Below, in pieces: positions 32,690-41,800 of a stretch of 44,798 bases of DNA. A program made the position numbers and the translations under genes. The notes under the pieces were generated by a model that had not been told where the DNA came from, did no database searches, and was given only the letters and a program-made list of their open reading frames with translations. The stretch's first letter is position 1, and each line of letters begins with the position of its first letter. The DNA is from Verrucomicrobiota bacterium (GTDB lineage Bacteria; Verrucomicrobiota; Verrucomicrobiia; Opitutales; UBA953): positions 1 through 44,798 of the forward strand of contig BJHS01000016.1 in the NCBI GenBank assembly GCA_014193315.1, in the 5' to 3' direction.

Positions 32690-35600
32690 TTACCGCCCCA
32701 AAGGCACCTGTCCGTCGCCCATGAGGTACTTCAGGAGGTCCTTTTGCTGCTCCGGCGACAAGGCCTGCAGGAGTCCTTCGGGCATGAGCGAGATCGGCAG
32801 GGTCGCGCGCTGCGCGATTTCCGTGCGCTCGATGACGTTTTCCTGGCCGATCATGCGCAGCGTGAGCGTGCGCTCGGTCTGCGCACCGACGATGCCGCTG
32901 AGCACGCGACCATCCTTCAGCGTGAGCGTGTTCAGGAAATACGCCGCGTCCACGACCGCGCTCGGGTCGACGATGTTCTCGACAAGGTAATTGAGATCGC
33001 GACGTCCGCTGCCGGTGAGATCCGGTCCGAGCGCCCCGCCCTCGCCGAAAAGTTTATGACATTGCCCACACACGCTCGCGAAGAGCGCGCGTCCGCGGCT
33101 GGCGTCACCCGACGCGATTTCCGCCGGGGTGTGGCGCGCCTTGAGTTCGGCCATGAGCTTGAGTTTGTCCGCCGACGTCTCGCGAGCTTCGCCCCAGACC
33201 TTGGCTAGCAACGCGTTGAGTTTGGCGTCATTGAACCCGCGCACCTGCCGCGCCGCCGCCGGCCCGAGGTCGGACTTGGGGAGCTTGCCCGCCTCGATCG
33301 CCTTGAGCAGGTCGGTCGCAAAACGCGGTCGGGAGACGAGCGCCATGATGGCCTGCGGGCGTTCGTGGGGGTAGAGTTGCGGGTAGCGTTCGAGGATCTT
33401 CTTCGCGACGCCCTCCTCGTCGAACTGCGTGAGGCCTTGGATCGCCTCGAGGTTCACGCCGCGAACCGAGATGAGCTTCTCGCAGACCGACTTCAGCTGC
33501 GTGTCCTTGGCTTCGATGAGGGCGAGCAAGGCCACCCGGCGCTGGTCCACGAGCGCGTGGTCGTCGAGGGCGATACGGCGAACCTCGTCGAGGGCGAGAC
33601 CGTCGCCGAAGAGCACATTCAACGCGCGGATCTGATCCTGCGCGGCCACCGCATCCTTCGGGAGCGTCGCGACGAACTTGTCCCAGGCGGCCGGCTTCGG
33701 CGCCTTGCGCCAACCTTTGAGCCCTGCGGCCATGCCCGCGACGACCTCCGCTTGCCCATCGGGCATCTCCGCGGCTTCCGCAAGCAGGTCGTTCAACGGA
33801 CCGGGTTGCTTGTCCGAGGCTTCGGCGAGACGCCGGGCGATGAGCCGCGTCACCTGCGGGATCCGGCAGACGTGGGCGCAGTTCGCCAGCTCGGTCAGAG
33901 GCAGCTCGCGGATGCCCGTCCAGACGAGCAACGGCAGGTTGTGGTCGGTCGTGTCGTGTTCGTAGCGCAAAAGATGCTGGGCCACGAGTGTGCGCATGGT
34001 CGGGGTGAGGTGCGGGAGCGACTCCGCCAACGCGAGACGGACGCGCTGGCCGTGCGGGGCCGAGGCCAGCTGGAGCAACGCGCCCTCCTGCTGTTCGCAG
34101 GCCGGGATGAAACCGGTATGGTTCGCATACTTGGTCAAGGAGTTGTTCCGACGAACCAGCGGCTCGGTGAGTTCGCGCTCAATCAGGCGGGCCTGGACGT
34201 CAGGGCGCTTTTCGGCGCCGACAGCGGCCGGGGAATAATGCGCGTCATGTTGGGCGGCGAAGGGTGCGTTGCCCTGCTTGGTCGCACGCAACGCGAGCAG
34301 CGTGGAATGCGCGTTGAGCGCGAGGACCGGGTTGGCCTCGGCGGCGAGCCGCTCCCAAGCGGGTAAGGCCGACGAGAGGTCGGCGCCTTGCCAGGCGCGC
34401 TCGCGGAGTTCCCAGCGCGCCATGCGGACAAGCCACTCGTTCGGGCTGCGCTGGAGTTCGACGAGCTGAGCGGGCGTGGCCTGGGTCAGGTCGACTTCCG
34501 GCCGCTTGGGCGTACCATAAGCGACCTTGAAGATGCGGCCGCTGGTGCGGTGGATGCCGTCTTGGTCGTGGCACTCCCCGATGTCGCTCCAGTCAAGGAT
34601 CGTGACCGCGCCGTCCGGGCCCTGGCTGAGCTCGATCCCGCGGAACCACTGGTCATCCGATTTTAGGATATCCAGCTGATGCTTCATCACCAGCGCGCTG
34701 CCGATCCGTTCGATGGACTCCACGTTGACGCGACGACCATGGAGGTTCAGGGTCATGAGCTGGTCGCGATACCGGGCGGGCCAGTTTTCGCCTTGGTAAA
34801 TCATCATCCCCACGTGCGCATGACCGCCGCCGAGGCTATCGGCCCCGCCGCGACCGCCGTCCGCATCGTTCCACTTCTTGCCGGTATCCCAGTGGTAGTG
34901 GTCCGCCTGCTGGTCGATGAGCTCGTAGACGAACGGGTACGGATCCTCGCCATGCATGCGCTTGAAGTGCGCGCCGTGGATGCCCTGCCAGCCATGGCCG
35001 ATGACGGTGTTGATGAAGAGCAGCTCATGGTCCTTCGTCCAGTCGGACCCCCATGGGTTCGTCGTACCGTGGCAATACGGCTCGAAGACCTTGGTCGCCG
35101 GGTGGTAACGCCAGAGCCCGCCCGCGGTCGGCTGGCGTTTCTCCTGGGGGACGCCCGGCACATCGATCCACGAGGTGCTCGAGATGCCCACCCGTCCGTA
35201 GAGCCATCCATCCGGGCCCCACTTCAGCCCGTTGGCGAACGTGTGACGGCTGGCGGCCGTGATGCTGAAACCATCGAGCACCACCTGCGGCGGACCCGCG
35301 GGCTTATCGCCGGCCATGGGGATGAAGAGCAGGTGCGGCGGGCACATCGCCCACACCCCGCCGAACCCACGCTCGAGACTCGTGAGCATCTGGACGTCGT
35401 CGGTGAAGACGGTGCGCTTATCGAATTTCCCGTCATGGTCCGCGTCCTCGAAAATCACGATGCGGTCCTTCAGTTTCAGGTCGAACCGTTCCTTGCCGTC
35501 GGCGTAGGTGTAGTTCTCGGCGACCCAGAGCCGGCCGCGCTCATCCCAGCAAAGCGCGATCGGTTGGCGCACGTCAGGCTCGCCGGCGAAGAGCGTGGCG

Positions 35601-35746
35601 CGGAAACCTTCGGGGAAACGGAGCTTGGTCAGGGCATCGGCCGGCGTGAGCAGCGGAATCGTCTCCGGCTGGTTGTTCGTCGGCTCGGGGAACGGCGCCG
35701 CCCCTAGGTTCAGGGCGACAAGCAAAGCGGCGAGGCGGACATCCAT
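32690..35746 (-). CDS. PVC-type haem-binding CxxCH protein (membrane-bound dehydrogenase-like)
   Basis: Start taken at the ATG at 35746 (MDVRLAALLVALNLGAA, a signal peptide), giving 1,018 residues. The N-terminal half is a beta-propeller of the membrane-bound dehydrogenase type (LRFPEGFRATLFAGEPDVRQPIALCWDERGRLWVAENYTY, RIVIFEDADHDGKFDKRTVFTD, NGLKWGPDGWLYGR). The middle is helical, HEAT-like. The C-terminal haem c domain has CGQCHKLFGEGGALGPDLTGSGRRDLNYLVENIVDPSA. This architecture is widespread in Planctomycetes and Verrucomicrobia; it probably oxidises sugars or alcohols in the periplasm, but no substrate is proven. It lies 66 bp downstream of eboF on the same strand. Confidence 0.9.
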   Translation of the reverse strand: MDVRLAALLVALNLGAAPFPEPTNNQPETIPLLTPADALTKLRFPEGFRATLFAGEPDVRQPIALCWDERGRLWVAENYTYADGKERFDLKLKDRIVIFEDADHDGKFDKRTVFTDDVQMLTSLERGFGGVWAMCPPHLLFIPMAGDKPAGPPQVVLDGFSITAASRHTFANGLKWGPDGWLYGRVGISSTSWIDVPGVPQEKRQPTAGGLWRYHPATKVFEPYCHGTTNPWGSDWTKDHELLFINTVIGHGWQGIHGAHFKRMHGEDPYPFVYELIDQQADHYHWDTGKKWNDADGGRGGADSLGGGHAHVGMMIYQGENWPARYRDQLMTLNLHGRRVNVESIERIGSALVMKHQLDILKSDDQWFRGIELSQGPDGAVTILDWSDIGECHDQDGIHRTSGRIFKVAYGTPKRPEVDLTQATPAQLVELQRSPNEWLVRMARWELRERAWQGADLSSALPAWERLAAEANPVLALNAHSTLLALRATKQGNAPFAAQHDAHYSPAAVGAEKRPDVQARLIERELTEPLVRRNNSLTKYANHTGFIPACEQQEGALLQLASAPHGQRVRLALAESLPHLTPTMRTLVAQHLLRYEHDTTDHNLPLLVWTGIRELPLTELANCAHVCRIPQVTRLIARRLAEASDKQPGPLNDLLAEAAEMPDGQAEVVAGMAAGLKGWRKAPKPAAWDKFVATLPKDAVAAQDQIRALNVLFGDGLALDEVRRIALDDHALVDQRRVALLALIEAKDTQLKSVCEKLISVRGVNLEAIQGLTQFDEEGVAKKILERYPQLYPHERPQAIMALVSRPRFATDLLKAIEAGKLPKSDLGPAAARQVRGFNDAKLNALLAKVWGEARETSADKLKLMAELKARHTPAEIASGDASRGRALFASVCGQCHKLFGEGGALGPDLTGSGRRDLNYLVENIVDPSAVVDAAYFLNTLTLKDGRVLSGIVGAQTERTLTLRMIGQENVIERTEIAQRATLPISLMPEGLLQALSPEQQKDLLKYLMGDGQVPLGR

Positions 35747-35812
35747 CGGGGCGGGGCTGGGAGCGACGATGCGGACGAACGGCGCGGAGTCCACCCCGCA
35801 GGCGGAACGGCT

Positions 35813-37177
35813 TCAGAATCCGCGCAGGATCTGCGCATGGACGTCGGTCGAGGCGACCTCGGCCGGCAGGGCCGCCTGGCGGGCGGTGATGCACACCGGC
35901 CAATCCAGCGTGTCCGCCGGCAAGCGACCATGCGAGCCCTTCACGAGGGACGCGTCGAGCGAAATCACTTCCATCAGTGCCTTGAAGCCAAGTTTCTTCT
36001 TCAAGAGGAACCAGGCGATCTTCAGCATCGGGAAGCGGATCTGCGGGTCGATGAAGAGCTCGACCGGGTCGTAACCAGGCTTGCGGTGGATATCGATGGT
36101 GCGGGCGTAGTCCGGATCGCCGTGACCCGCCTCCCACCAGTAATACGAGAACCAGCTATGCTCGTCGGAGACCACGACGAAGTCGCCGCTGCGCGGGTGC
36201 GCGATCCCGGCCGCGGCCTGCGCCTCGGCGTCGAGCACCTGGCCGACCCCCGGCGTGGCGAGGAGGACCTTGCGGACTTCCTCGCGGATCGCGGGGTCGA
36301 GGACGACGACGTGGGCGACCTGGTGATCGACGACGGCGAAGGCCCGCGAGTTGAAGACGTCGAGGATCTCGGAGCCGTCCTCCTCCTTGAGCACGAGCCA
36401 GCCTTGCTGACGCAGCACCTGGTTCAGCGGGACCGCCCGATCGACCGCGGTGATCGCGTACTCCGAGACGATGACCACGTCCACGCCGCGGGCTTCGAGG
36501 AAATCGGCCAGGTCGCCGACGAGTGCGTCGGCCTCGCGGCGCGCGGCGTCACTGCGCGGGTCGTTCGGCCCGAAGCGCTGCAGGTCATAATCGAGGTGCG
36601 GCAGGTAGACCAGGTTGAGGTCGGGCTGCTCCTTCTCCTCGACCCAGCGGGCGGCGTCCGCGATCCACCGCGTGGACGGCAGGCCGGCGCGCGGCCCCCA
36701 GAACGAATGGAACGGGAACGCCCCGAGGTCGCGCTTGAGGCGCGTGGCCAGCGAGTGCGGGAACGAGGCGATGTCGAAGATCTTGCCGCCGTTGGACTTG
36801 TAGATGGGGCGCGGCGTGACGGAGAGGTCGGCGTTCGTGCCGAGGTTATACCACCAGAAGAGGTTCGCGACCTTGAGCTTCGGGTTCTTCGTGTGGAGTT
36901 CGTCCCAGACCTTGGGCGCACCGACGAGGCGGTTGGACTGTTTCCAGAACTGGACCTCGCTGAGCGCGCGGTCGTACCAGCCATTGCCGACGATCCCGTG
37001 CGCCGACGGGAGCTTACCCGTGAGGTAATCGGACTGCGCGGTGCAGGTGACGGCGGGGAACGCGGGCTTAACCCGGGCCATGGAGCCCTGCGCGGCGCGC
37101 GCGGCGAGGCGCGGCATGACGCCGGAGCGCAGGTCCCGGGCGGAGAGACCGACGACGTTCAGGACCGCGCGGCGCAT
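35813..37177 (-). CDS. eboF: EboF: alkaline phosphatase/nucleotide pyrophosphatase-family protein of the ebo cluster
   Basis: Start taken at the ATG at 37177 (MRRAVLNVVGLSARDL), overlapping the end of eboD by 19 bp; 454 residues. It has the alkaline-phosphatase-like fold: a nucleophile region RVKPAFPAVTCTAQSDYLTGKLPSAHGIVGNGWYDR (36-70), YLPHLDYDLQRFGP (191-204) and SDEHSWFSYYWWE late in the chain. Oddly, the metal-binding SDHG motif of nucleotide pyrophosphatases is replaced by VSEYAI at 237-242. There is no signal peptide. It is the last gene of the ebo run. The cluster is known, mainly from cyanobacteria, to be needed to move metabolites such as the scytonemin precursor to the periplasm. 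Confidence 0.85.
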   Translation of the reverse strand: MRRAVLNVVGLSARDLRSGVMPRLAARAAQGSMARVKPAFPAVTCTAQSDYLTGKLPSAHGIVGNGWYDRALSEVQFWKQSNRLVGAPKVWDELHTKNPKLKVANLFWWYNLGTNADLSVTPRPIYKSNGGKIFDIASFPHSLATRLKRDLGAFPFHSFWGPRAGLPSTRWIADAARWVEEKEQPDLNLVYLPHLDYDLQRFGPNDPRSDAARREADALVGDLADFLEARGVDVVIVSEYAITAVDRAVPLNQVLRQQGWLVLKEEDGSEILDVFNSRAFAVVDHQVAHVVVLDPAIREEVRKVLLATPGVGQVLDAEAQAAAGIAHPRSGDFVVVSDEHSWFSYYWWEAGHGDPDYARTIDIHRKPGYDPVELFIDPQIRFPMLKIAWFLLKKKLGFKALMEVISLDASLVKGSHGRLPADTLDWPVCITARQAALPAEVASTDVHAQILRGF

Positions 37178-38310
37178 GGCTGCTGGTCGCGCGCGCGCAA
37201 CTCGTCGGTCGCGCGGCGCACGACGTCGGTGGGCATGACGTGGACCTGGGTCGACCGGCCGATGGCGGTCGGCAGGACGAGCGTGAGCTGGCCGCCGAGG
37301 TGCTCGCGGAATTCCTCGAGCCCGGCGAGCATGGTGGCGCCGCCGTCCTGGTGCATCTCGGGCGCGTAGATCCTGAAACCGAGGGCGACGAGCAGGTCGA
37401 GCGCGCGGGCGGTCTCGGCCGCGCCGAGGAACCCGAGGTCCCGGGCGCAAAGAAGGTCGAGCGCCAAGCCCACCGCCACGGCCTCGCCGTGGGTGAGCCG
37501 GTGGTTCGTCATGGACTCGAGCTTGTGCGCGGCCCAATGGCCGAGGTCGAGCGGACGGGCGCTGCCCAGTTCGAAGGGATCGCCATTGCCGGCGATATGG
37601 CGGGCGTGCAGTTCGGCGGAGCGACGGACGGCGCGGCCGATCGCGGGAATGTCGCCCCCGGCGAGCAGCCCAGAATCCTTCTCGAGGTTGGCGAAGAAGA
37701 CTGGGTCCTTGAGCAGCGAGACCTTCACGGCTTCGACGAGGCCATCGCGCAGGCCGCGGGCGTCGAGCGAGGCGAGCAGCGCGAGGTCGTTGACCACGGC
37801 GGCGGGCACGGCGAAGGCGCCGGTGAAATTCTTCTTACCAAAGGTGTTGATACCGTTTTTCACGCCGACACCGGCATCGCCTTGGCTGAGGGTCGTGGTG
37901 GGCATACGGACGAGGCGCACGCCGCGGTGGGCGGTGGCGGCTGCGAAGCCGACGGCGTCGAGGAAGGCGCCGCCGCCGATGGCGAGGACGTAGGAGTGGC
38001 GGCAGATCTTGTCGGCCTCGATCGCGGCGAGGGCGGCCTTGACGACCGCGGAGTCCTTCTTGGCGGCCTCACCGCCGGTGAGCACGAGCGGCTGGCGGGT
38101 GAAATGCACGCCCATGGCCTGGCCGTAGGCGGCGACCTCGGCGACGAAACCCGGACGGGAGTTCGCGAGACCGGCGTCGACGATCGGGATGACCTTGGCG
38201 CCGGCGAAGAGGTCGGCGAGGACACGATTACCCGGAGCGAACGCGCCTTCGGTGAAGAAGATGCGGTGGCGGTAGGTTACCGCGAATTCGAGGTCAAGGG
38301 AGTCGTCCAT
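37159..38310 (-). CDS. eboD: EboD: 3-dehydroquinate synthase-like protein
   Basis: A 383-residue member of the dehydroquinate synthase/sedoheptulose cyclase-like fold. It shows the NAD-binding loop (YVLAIGGGAFLDAVGFAAATAHRG), the core RMPTTTLSQGDAGVGVKNGINTFGKKNF, and metal ligands in DGLVEAVKVSLL (Glu) and the HGEAVAVGLALD histidine. It is not placed among shikimate genes but between eboC and eboF, which identifies it as EboD. Its end overlaps eboF by 19 bp; its start is 94 bp from the end of eboC, the only sizeable gap inside the cluster. Confidence 0.87.
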   Translation of the reverse strand: MDDSLDLEFAVTYRHRIFFTEGAFAPGNRVLADLFAGAKVIPIVDAGLANSRPGFVAEVAAYGQAMGVHFTRQPLVLTGGEAAKKDSAVVKAALAAIEADKICRHSYVLAIGGGAFLDAVGFAAATAHRGVRLVRMPTTTLSQGDAGVGVKNGINTFGKKNFTGAFAVPAAVVNDLALLASLDARGLRDGLVEAVKVSLLKDPVFFANLEKDSGLLAGGDIPAIGRAVRRSAELHARHIAGNGDPFELGSARPLDLGHWAAHKLESMTNHRLTHGEAVAVGLALDLLCARDLGFLGAAETARALDLLVALGFRIYAPEMHQDGGATMLAGLEEFREHLGGQLTLVLPTAIGRSTQVHVMPTDVVRRATDELRARDQQPCAARS

Positions 38311-38404
38311 AGCCCTGGGGGAGGGTTAATCAGAAGAGGATAGACGCCTGAGGACAAGCCAAGTTCCCGATTTCGGCCGTCGTAAAGGCCCCAAACCGGC
38401 CCGT

Positions 38405-39403
38405 TCAGGTGGTCGGGATCCAACGGCGCAGCAGCAGGGTCAGTCCGAACGCGCCGAAAGGCATGATCCAGACGAGCCGCGAGGCGAAGACGGCCCAGCC
38501 GACCTCGATCGAACCTTCGGTCCCGGAGCGCATGAAGCCGACGTTATAGTAGAAGAGACCGGCGGCGGCGAAGTCGACCAGCGGGAACGCGGCGAGACGG
38601 TCGGCGACGCGTCGGCCGACGCCGGCGGGAAGCGCGTGACGACGGTTCGAGAAATACACCCAAGCCCAGAACAGCACGCAGCCGATGAGCGCGGCCCTGG
38701 GGTTGGCGTGCACGTCTGGCAGCACCAAGACCAGCAGGAGCGGGACGGGCACGAGATAGAGCAGCCACTCGGCCCAGCGCGGCGGCGTGCCGGGGCTGGC
38801 CTCGTGTCGCGCGACGAGCGTGATCGAGAACGTCAGCAGCCAGAGCACGCAAGGGTGCGCGAGGAGCGCGACGAGGTTCCAGCCGCGGAAATGCGGACCG
38901 TCGATAAGTCCGCCGACGGCGAAGAAGCCAATGAGCGGCAAGAGTGCGCGGCAGAGCCCCATGACGGCCGGCGCCCAGCTGACGCCCTTGTGCCAGCGGT
39001 CGTAGACGATCACTCCGCCGACCAGCAACGCGACGAGCACGAAGGTGATCCCGCGATGCCCACCGAGCGAAGCGGCGACGGTGAACCATGAGCCGAAGAA
39101 GAGCGCGAGTCCGCCGACGATGAACGCAGAGCGCGCGGAGACGAGGCCGGCCGGAATCGGGCGCGTGGAACGGCGCTCGGTATCCCAACGCGCGTCAAAG
39201 GCGTCGTTGAGGATCATGCCGCCCACGTAAATGAGCGAGACGCCGAGGAGGAGCCCCAACAGCGAGAGCAAGAGGCCGTTGGCGTAAGGGAAACGGTCGG
39301 TGTAGACGTACCCGAGTAGCCAGCCGGCGACGAGATTGCTCCAGACCGTCGGCAGGTTGGAGCCGCGGGAAAGGATCAGCCAGGCGCGGATCTGGGCGAA
39401 CAT
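38405..39403 (-). CDS. eboC: EboC: UbiA-family prenyltransferase
   Basis: A 332-residue integral membrane protein with about nine hydrophobic segments. The first Asp-rich motif of UbiA prenyltransferases is NDAFDARWDTERRSTRPIPAG (66-86), preceded by SNLPTVWSNLVAGW near 15-28, a family hallmark. UbiA enzymes transfer prenyl chains to aromatic or other acceptors in the membrane. In the ebo cluster this member is required, but its substrate is unsettled. It starts 1 bp after eboE ends, so translation is probably coupled. Confidence 0.88.
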   Translation of the reverse strand: MFAQIRAWLILSRGSNLPTVWSNLVAGWLLGYVYTDRFPYANGLLLSLLGLLLGVSLIYVGGMILNDAFDARWDTERRSTRPIPAGLVSARSAFIVGGLALFFGSWFTVAASLGGHRGITFVLVALLVGGVIVYDRWHKGVSWAPAVMGLCRALLPLIGFFAVGGLIDGPHFRGWNLVALLAHPCVLWLLTFSITLVARHEASPGTPPRWAEWLLYLVPVPLLLVLVLPDVHANPRAALIGCVLFWAWVYFSNRRHALPAGVGRRVADRLAAFPLVDFAAAGLFYYNVGFMRSGTEGSIEVGWAVFASRLVWIMPFGAFGLTLLLRRWIPTT

Positions 39404-39404
39404 C

Positions 39405-40577
39405 TCAGAGGGGCTTTACGCCGCGCTGCGCGAGCTCGGCGAGTGTCCAGCGATATTCCTCGGCGATCATGTCGGCGACATCGGCCGCGCGGACTTCGGG
39501 CGGCAGGACTTCCCACGTATACGTCTCAATTTCAAGCTCGCGGCAAGCGCCAGGCGCTTTCGCAATGACATCGAGCGCGGCCTTGAGGTGGTCGTTGGTC
39601 GTGGAAAGTTCGTCGGAGAGGCGATCGGCGTTCACCGGCACGTGGAAGTGCACGCGGAGTTCCTCGAGCGCTCGCAGCTGATTGATGGCGGCCATGGCGA
39701 AAGGGATATCCTTGAAGCGCACGATGGAGCCGTCCTTGGCGCGACCCATGGTCTGGTGCAGGTACGTGGGCTCGTGCATCTTCGCGAGGCGCGCGAGCGC
39801 GACCTCGGTGGGCTTGAGCTTGAGCGCCGAACTAAGGTGGAACTTGAGCACCGGCGCGCCGCCGGCGTTGAGCCGCGCGATGGCTTCGTGGGCTTCTTCG
39901 TATTGCAGCGCGAAGTGGCAGGTGTCGTAGGCGATGCCGAGGTGCGCGTCGACAAGGCCCTGGGCAGGCTCTTCGGCGCGAAGCTGCTCGAACAGGCGCA
40001 GGGCTTCCGGGGTGTTCTCGGCGTGCCCGAGCGGTTCGGGCTCCAGCGCGAGGCGGAGGTGCGCGCCGGTGCGGTCGCGCAGGCGGGCGAGGTGTTCGGC
40101 GCACGCAAGCAGGTTGCGGCGCATGACCTTGAGTTCGTCGGCGTTGCGACCGAAGCCCTTGAACGAACCCGGCAACGTGCTGACGGTGCCGACGTTGTCC
40201 GGCGGGCCAAACGCGGCGAGGAGGTCGAAGAGGCGGTTGGTGTATTCGAGGCGCGGCGCTTCGCACCAATCCGGCGCGAAGACGTTGTCCTTCACGGCCT
40301 GGCCATGGAACGGACCGAACGGGAAACCATTGATACCGGCGACGACGCAGTTCTCCTGGTCGAGCCAGGCGCGGAAGGCCGCGAGCGGGGCGGGGGCGGC
40401 GAGCTCCTTCGCGGCGAGGTCGCCGAGGCGCAGGCCGAGGATGTACGTCTTGCCTGGGCAGACGCGGTCGCGCACGCGGAGCGCGTGGTCGCGCAGGCCG
40501 GCGAACGTCTCGACCCACCCTTCGCCGCGGTGGACGTTGGTGCAGTAGGCGAGGGAAAGTCCGGACGTGAGCTTCAC
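39405..40577 (-). CDS. eboE: EboE: xylose-isomerase-like TIM-barrel protein
   Basis: A 390-residue TIM-barrel protein opening MKLTSGLSLAYCTNVHRGEGW, the typical EboE start. Candidate metal ligands are Glu in LRLALEPEPLG, Asp and His in IAYDTCHFALQYE and His in LKFHLSSAL. The segment CVVAGINGFPFGPFHGQAVKDNVFAPDW is also typical. The fold suggests an isomerase or epimerase, but the substrate is unknown. It lies 4 bp after eboB and 1 bp before eboC. Confidence 0.88.
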   Translation of the reverse strand: MKLTSGLSLAYCTNVHRGEGWVETFAGLRDHALRVRDRVCPGKTYILGLRLGDLAAKELAAPAPLAAFRAWLDQENCVVAGINGFPFGPFHGQAVKDNVFAPDWCEAPRLEYTNRLFDLLAAFGPPDNVGTVSTLPGSFKGFGRNADELKVMRRNLLACAEHLARLRDRTGAHLRLALEPEPLGHAENTPEALRLFEQLRAEEPAQGLVDAHLGIAYDTCHFALQYEEAHEAIARLNAGGAPVLKFHLSSALKLKPTEVALARLAKMHEPTYLHQTMGRAKDGSIVRFKDIPFAMAAINQLRALEELRVHFHVPVNADRLSDELSTTNDHLKAALDVIAKAPGACRELEIETYTWEVLPPEVRAADVADMIAEEYRWTLAELAQRGVKPL

Positions 40578-40581
40578 GCGT

Positions 40582-41397
40582 TCAAGCCTGAGCGGCGGGG
40601 TCCTTGAAGCGCGGCGACTGCGAGAGGAACTTCACCGGATTGCCGTAGACGAGGCGGTCGATGGCGGCGGCGGAGTGGCCGCGGCGACGCATCTCCTGCG
40701 CGGCCTTGGGTACGGACAACGGATCGCTATGGCCCCAATCGCACGCGCTGTTGAGCCAGACGCGCTGGGCGGAGACGGATTCGATCATGTCGATGGCGCG
40801 CACGGGCGTGGCCTTCGATTCGGGGTAGAGCGTGATGCCGGCCCAGAAGCCTTGGTCGAGGACCTCGTGGATGGTGTGCTCCTCGACGTGGTCGATGATC
40901 ACGCGCTCGGGCTTCACGACGCCGTTGGCCTTGAGGGCGTCCATGATCAGGCGCGTGCCCTTGCGCTTGTCCTCGAGGTGCGGCGTGTGCACGAGGATCA
41001 TCTGGTCGTGCTTCACCGCGAGCCCGATGTGCTGCTCGAGCACCTTCATCTCGTTGCGCGTGTTCTTGTTGAGGCCGATCTCGCCGATGCCGAGCACCGT
41101 CGGGGCCTTGAGGAATTCCGGGATCAGCGCGAGGACGTCGGCGGCGAGCGCCATGTCCTCGGATTCCTTCGGGTTGATGCAGAGCCAGGAGTAATGCGGC
41201 AGGCCGTACTTGGCGGCGCGCTTGGGCTCGATCTGCGTGAGCTGGCAGAAGTAGTCGTAGAAGCCATCGGCGGACTTGCGGTCGAAGCCGGCCCAGAAGG
41301 CGGGCTCGCAGATCGCGGCACAGCCAGCGAGGGCCATGGCTTGATAGTCATCGGTGGTGCGGCTCACCATGTGGCCGTGCGGTTCGATGTATCGCAT
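40582..41397 (-). CDS. eboB: EboB: TatD-like metal-dependent hydrolase
   Basis: A 271-residue TatD-like TIM barrel opening MRYIEPHGHMVSRTTDDYQAMALAG. The metal ligands are visible as HGH (7-9), Glu in GIGEIGLNKNT, His in ILVHTPHL, His in VIIDHVEEHT and Asp in SACDWGHSD. It differs clearly from the housekeeping TatD at 24266: the N-terminal PHGHM motif and the FWAGFDRKSADGFYDYF region are those of the ebo type. It is the second gene of the cluster, 9 bp after eboA. Confidence 0.88.
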   Translation of the reverse strand: MRYIEPHGHMVSRTTDDYQAMALAGCAAICEPAFWAGFDRKSADGFYDYFCQLTQIEPKRAAKYGLPHYSWLCINPKESEDMALAADVLALIPEFLKAPTVLGIGEIGLNKNTRNEMKVLEQHIGLAVKHDQMILVHTPHLEDKRKGTRLIMDALKANGVVKPERVIIDHVEEHTIHEVLDQGFWAGITLYPESKATPVRAIDMIESVSAQRVWLNSACDWGHSDPLSVPKAAQEMRRRGHSAAAIDRLVYGNPVKFLSQSPRFKDPAAQA

Positions 41398-41406
41398 GGT
41401 CGGGGC

Positions 41407-41709
41407 TTACTTGAGGCCGGGCCAGACGCCCGAGGCGGCCTTGGTGTCGGCCTTGGCGATGGGTTCGGCGGTGGGGTCGCTCCAGAGCGTCAGGATGCGG
41501 GCGACGCGACCTTCGTCTTTTTCCAGGAGAAGCGGGAGGGCGGCGCGGAGGCCGCGGACGCGGTGGTCCTCGCCGCCGGCGGCCCGGTCGAGGCGGTCGA
41601 GGAAGGCCGCGAGGTCGAGCAGCTTATACCGCGCGTCCATGAAATGGAGGTCGGCCACCTGCTCGCGGGTGCGAGCGGGGGCGCCGGGATGGGGTTGGGG
41701 GGGCGACAT
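41407..41709 (-). CDS. eboA: EboA-like short protein (first gene of the ebo cluster)
   Basis: I prefer the ATG at 41709 (100 residues; 41775 would give 122). A Pro-rich beginning leads to a helical domain: FMDARYKLLDLAAFLDRLDRAAG, RVRGLRAALPLLLEKDEGRVARILTLWSDPTAEPIAKAD. I recall EboA proteins being roughly twice this long, so this one would be only the C-terminal part or a short type. The name rests mainly on position immediately before eboB. There is no room upstream for a longer gene, because the cytochrome gene ends at 41801. Confidence 0.6.
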   Translation of the reverse strand: MSPPQPHPGAPARTREQVADLHFMDARYKLLDLAAFLDRLDRAAGGEDHRVRGLRAALPLLLEKDEGRVARILTLWSDPTAEPIAKADTKAASGVWPGLK

Positions 41710-41800
41710 AGGGGAGGCACGCCAGCGCGTGCTTTGATGAGACACCAAAGTGCGGCAGAGGTCCCCGATGGTCAAGCCGACCCGCCCGAGGGCGACGGGC

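Noticed and set aside
38311-38404. Extra gene or promoter in the gap between eboC and eboD
   Set aside because: No frame and no promoter with acceptable spacing could be found; left as an internal spacer.
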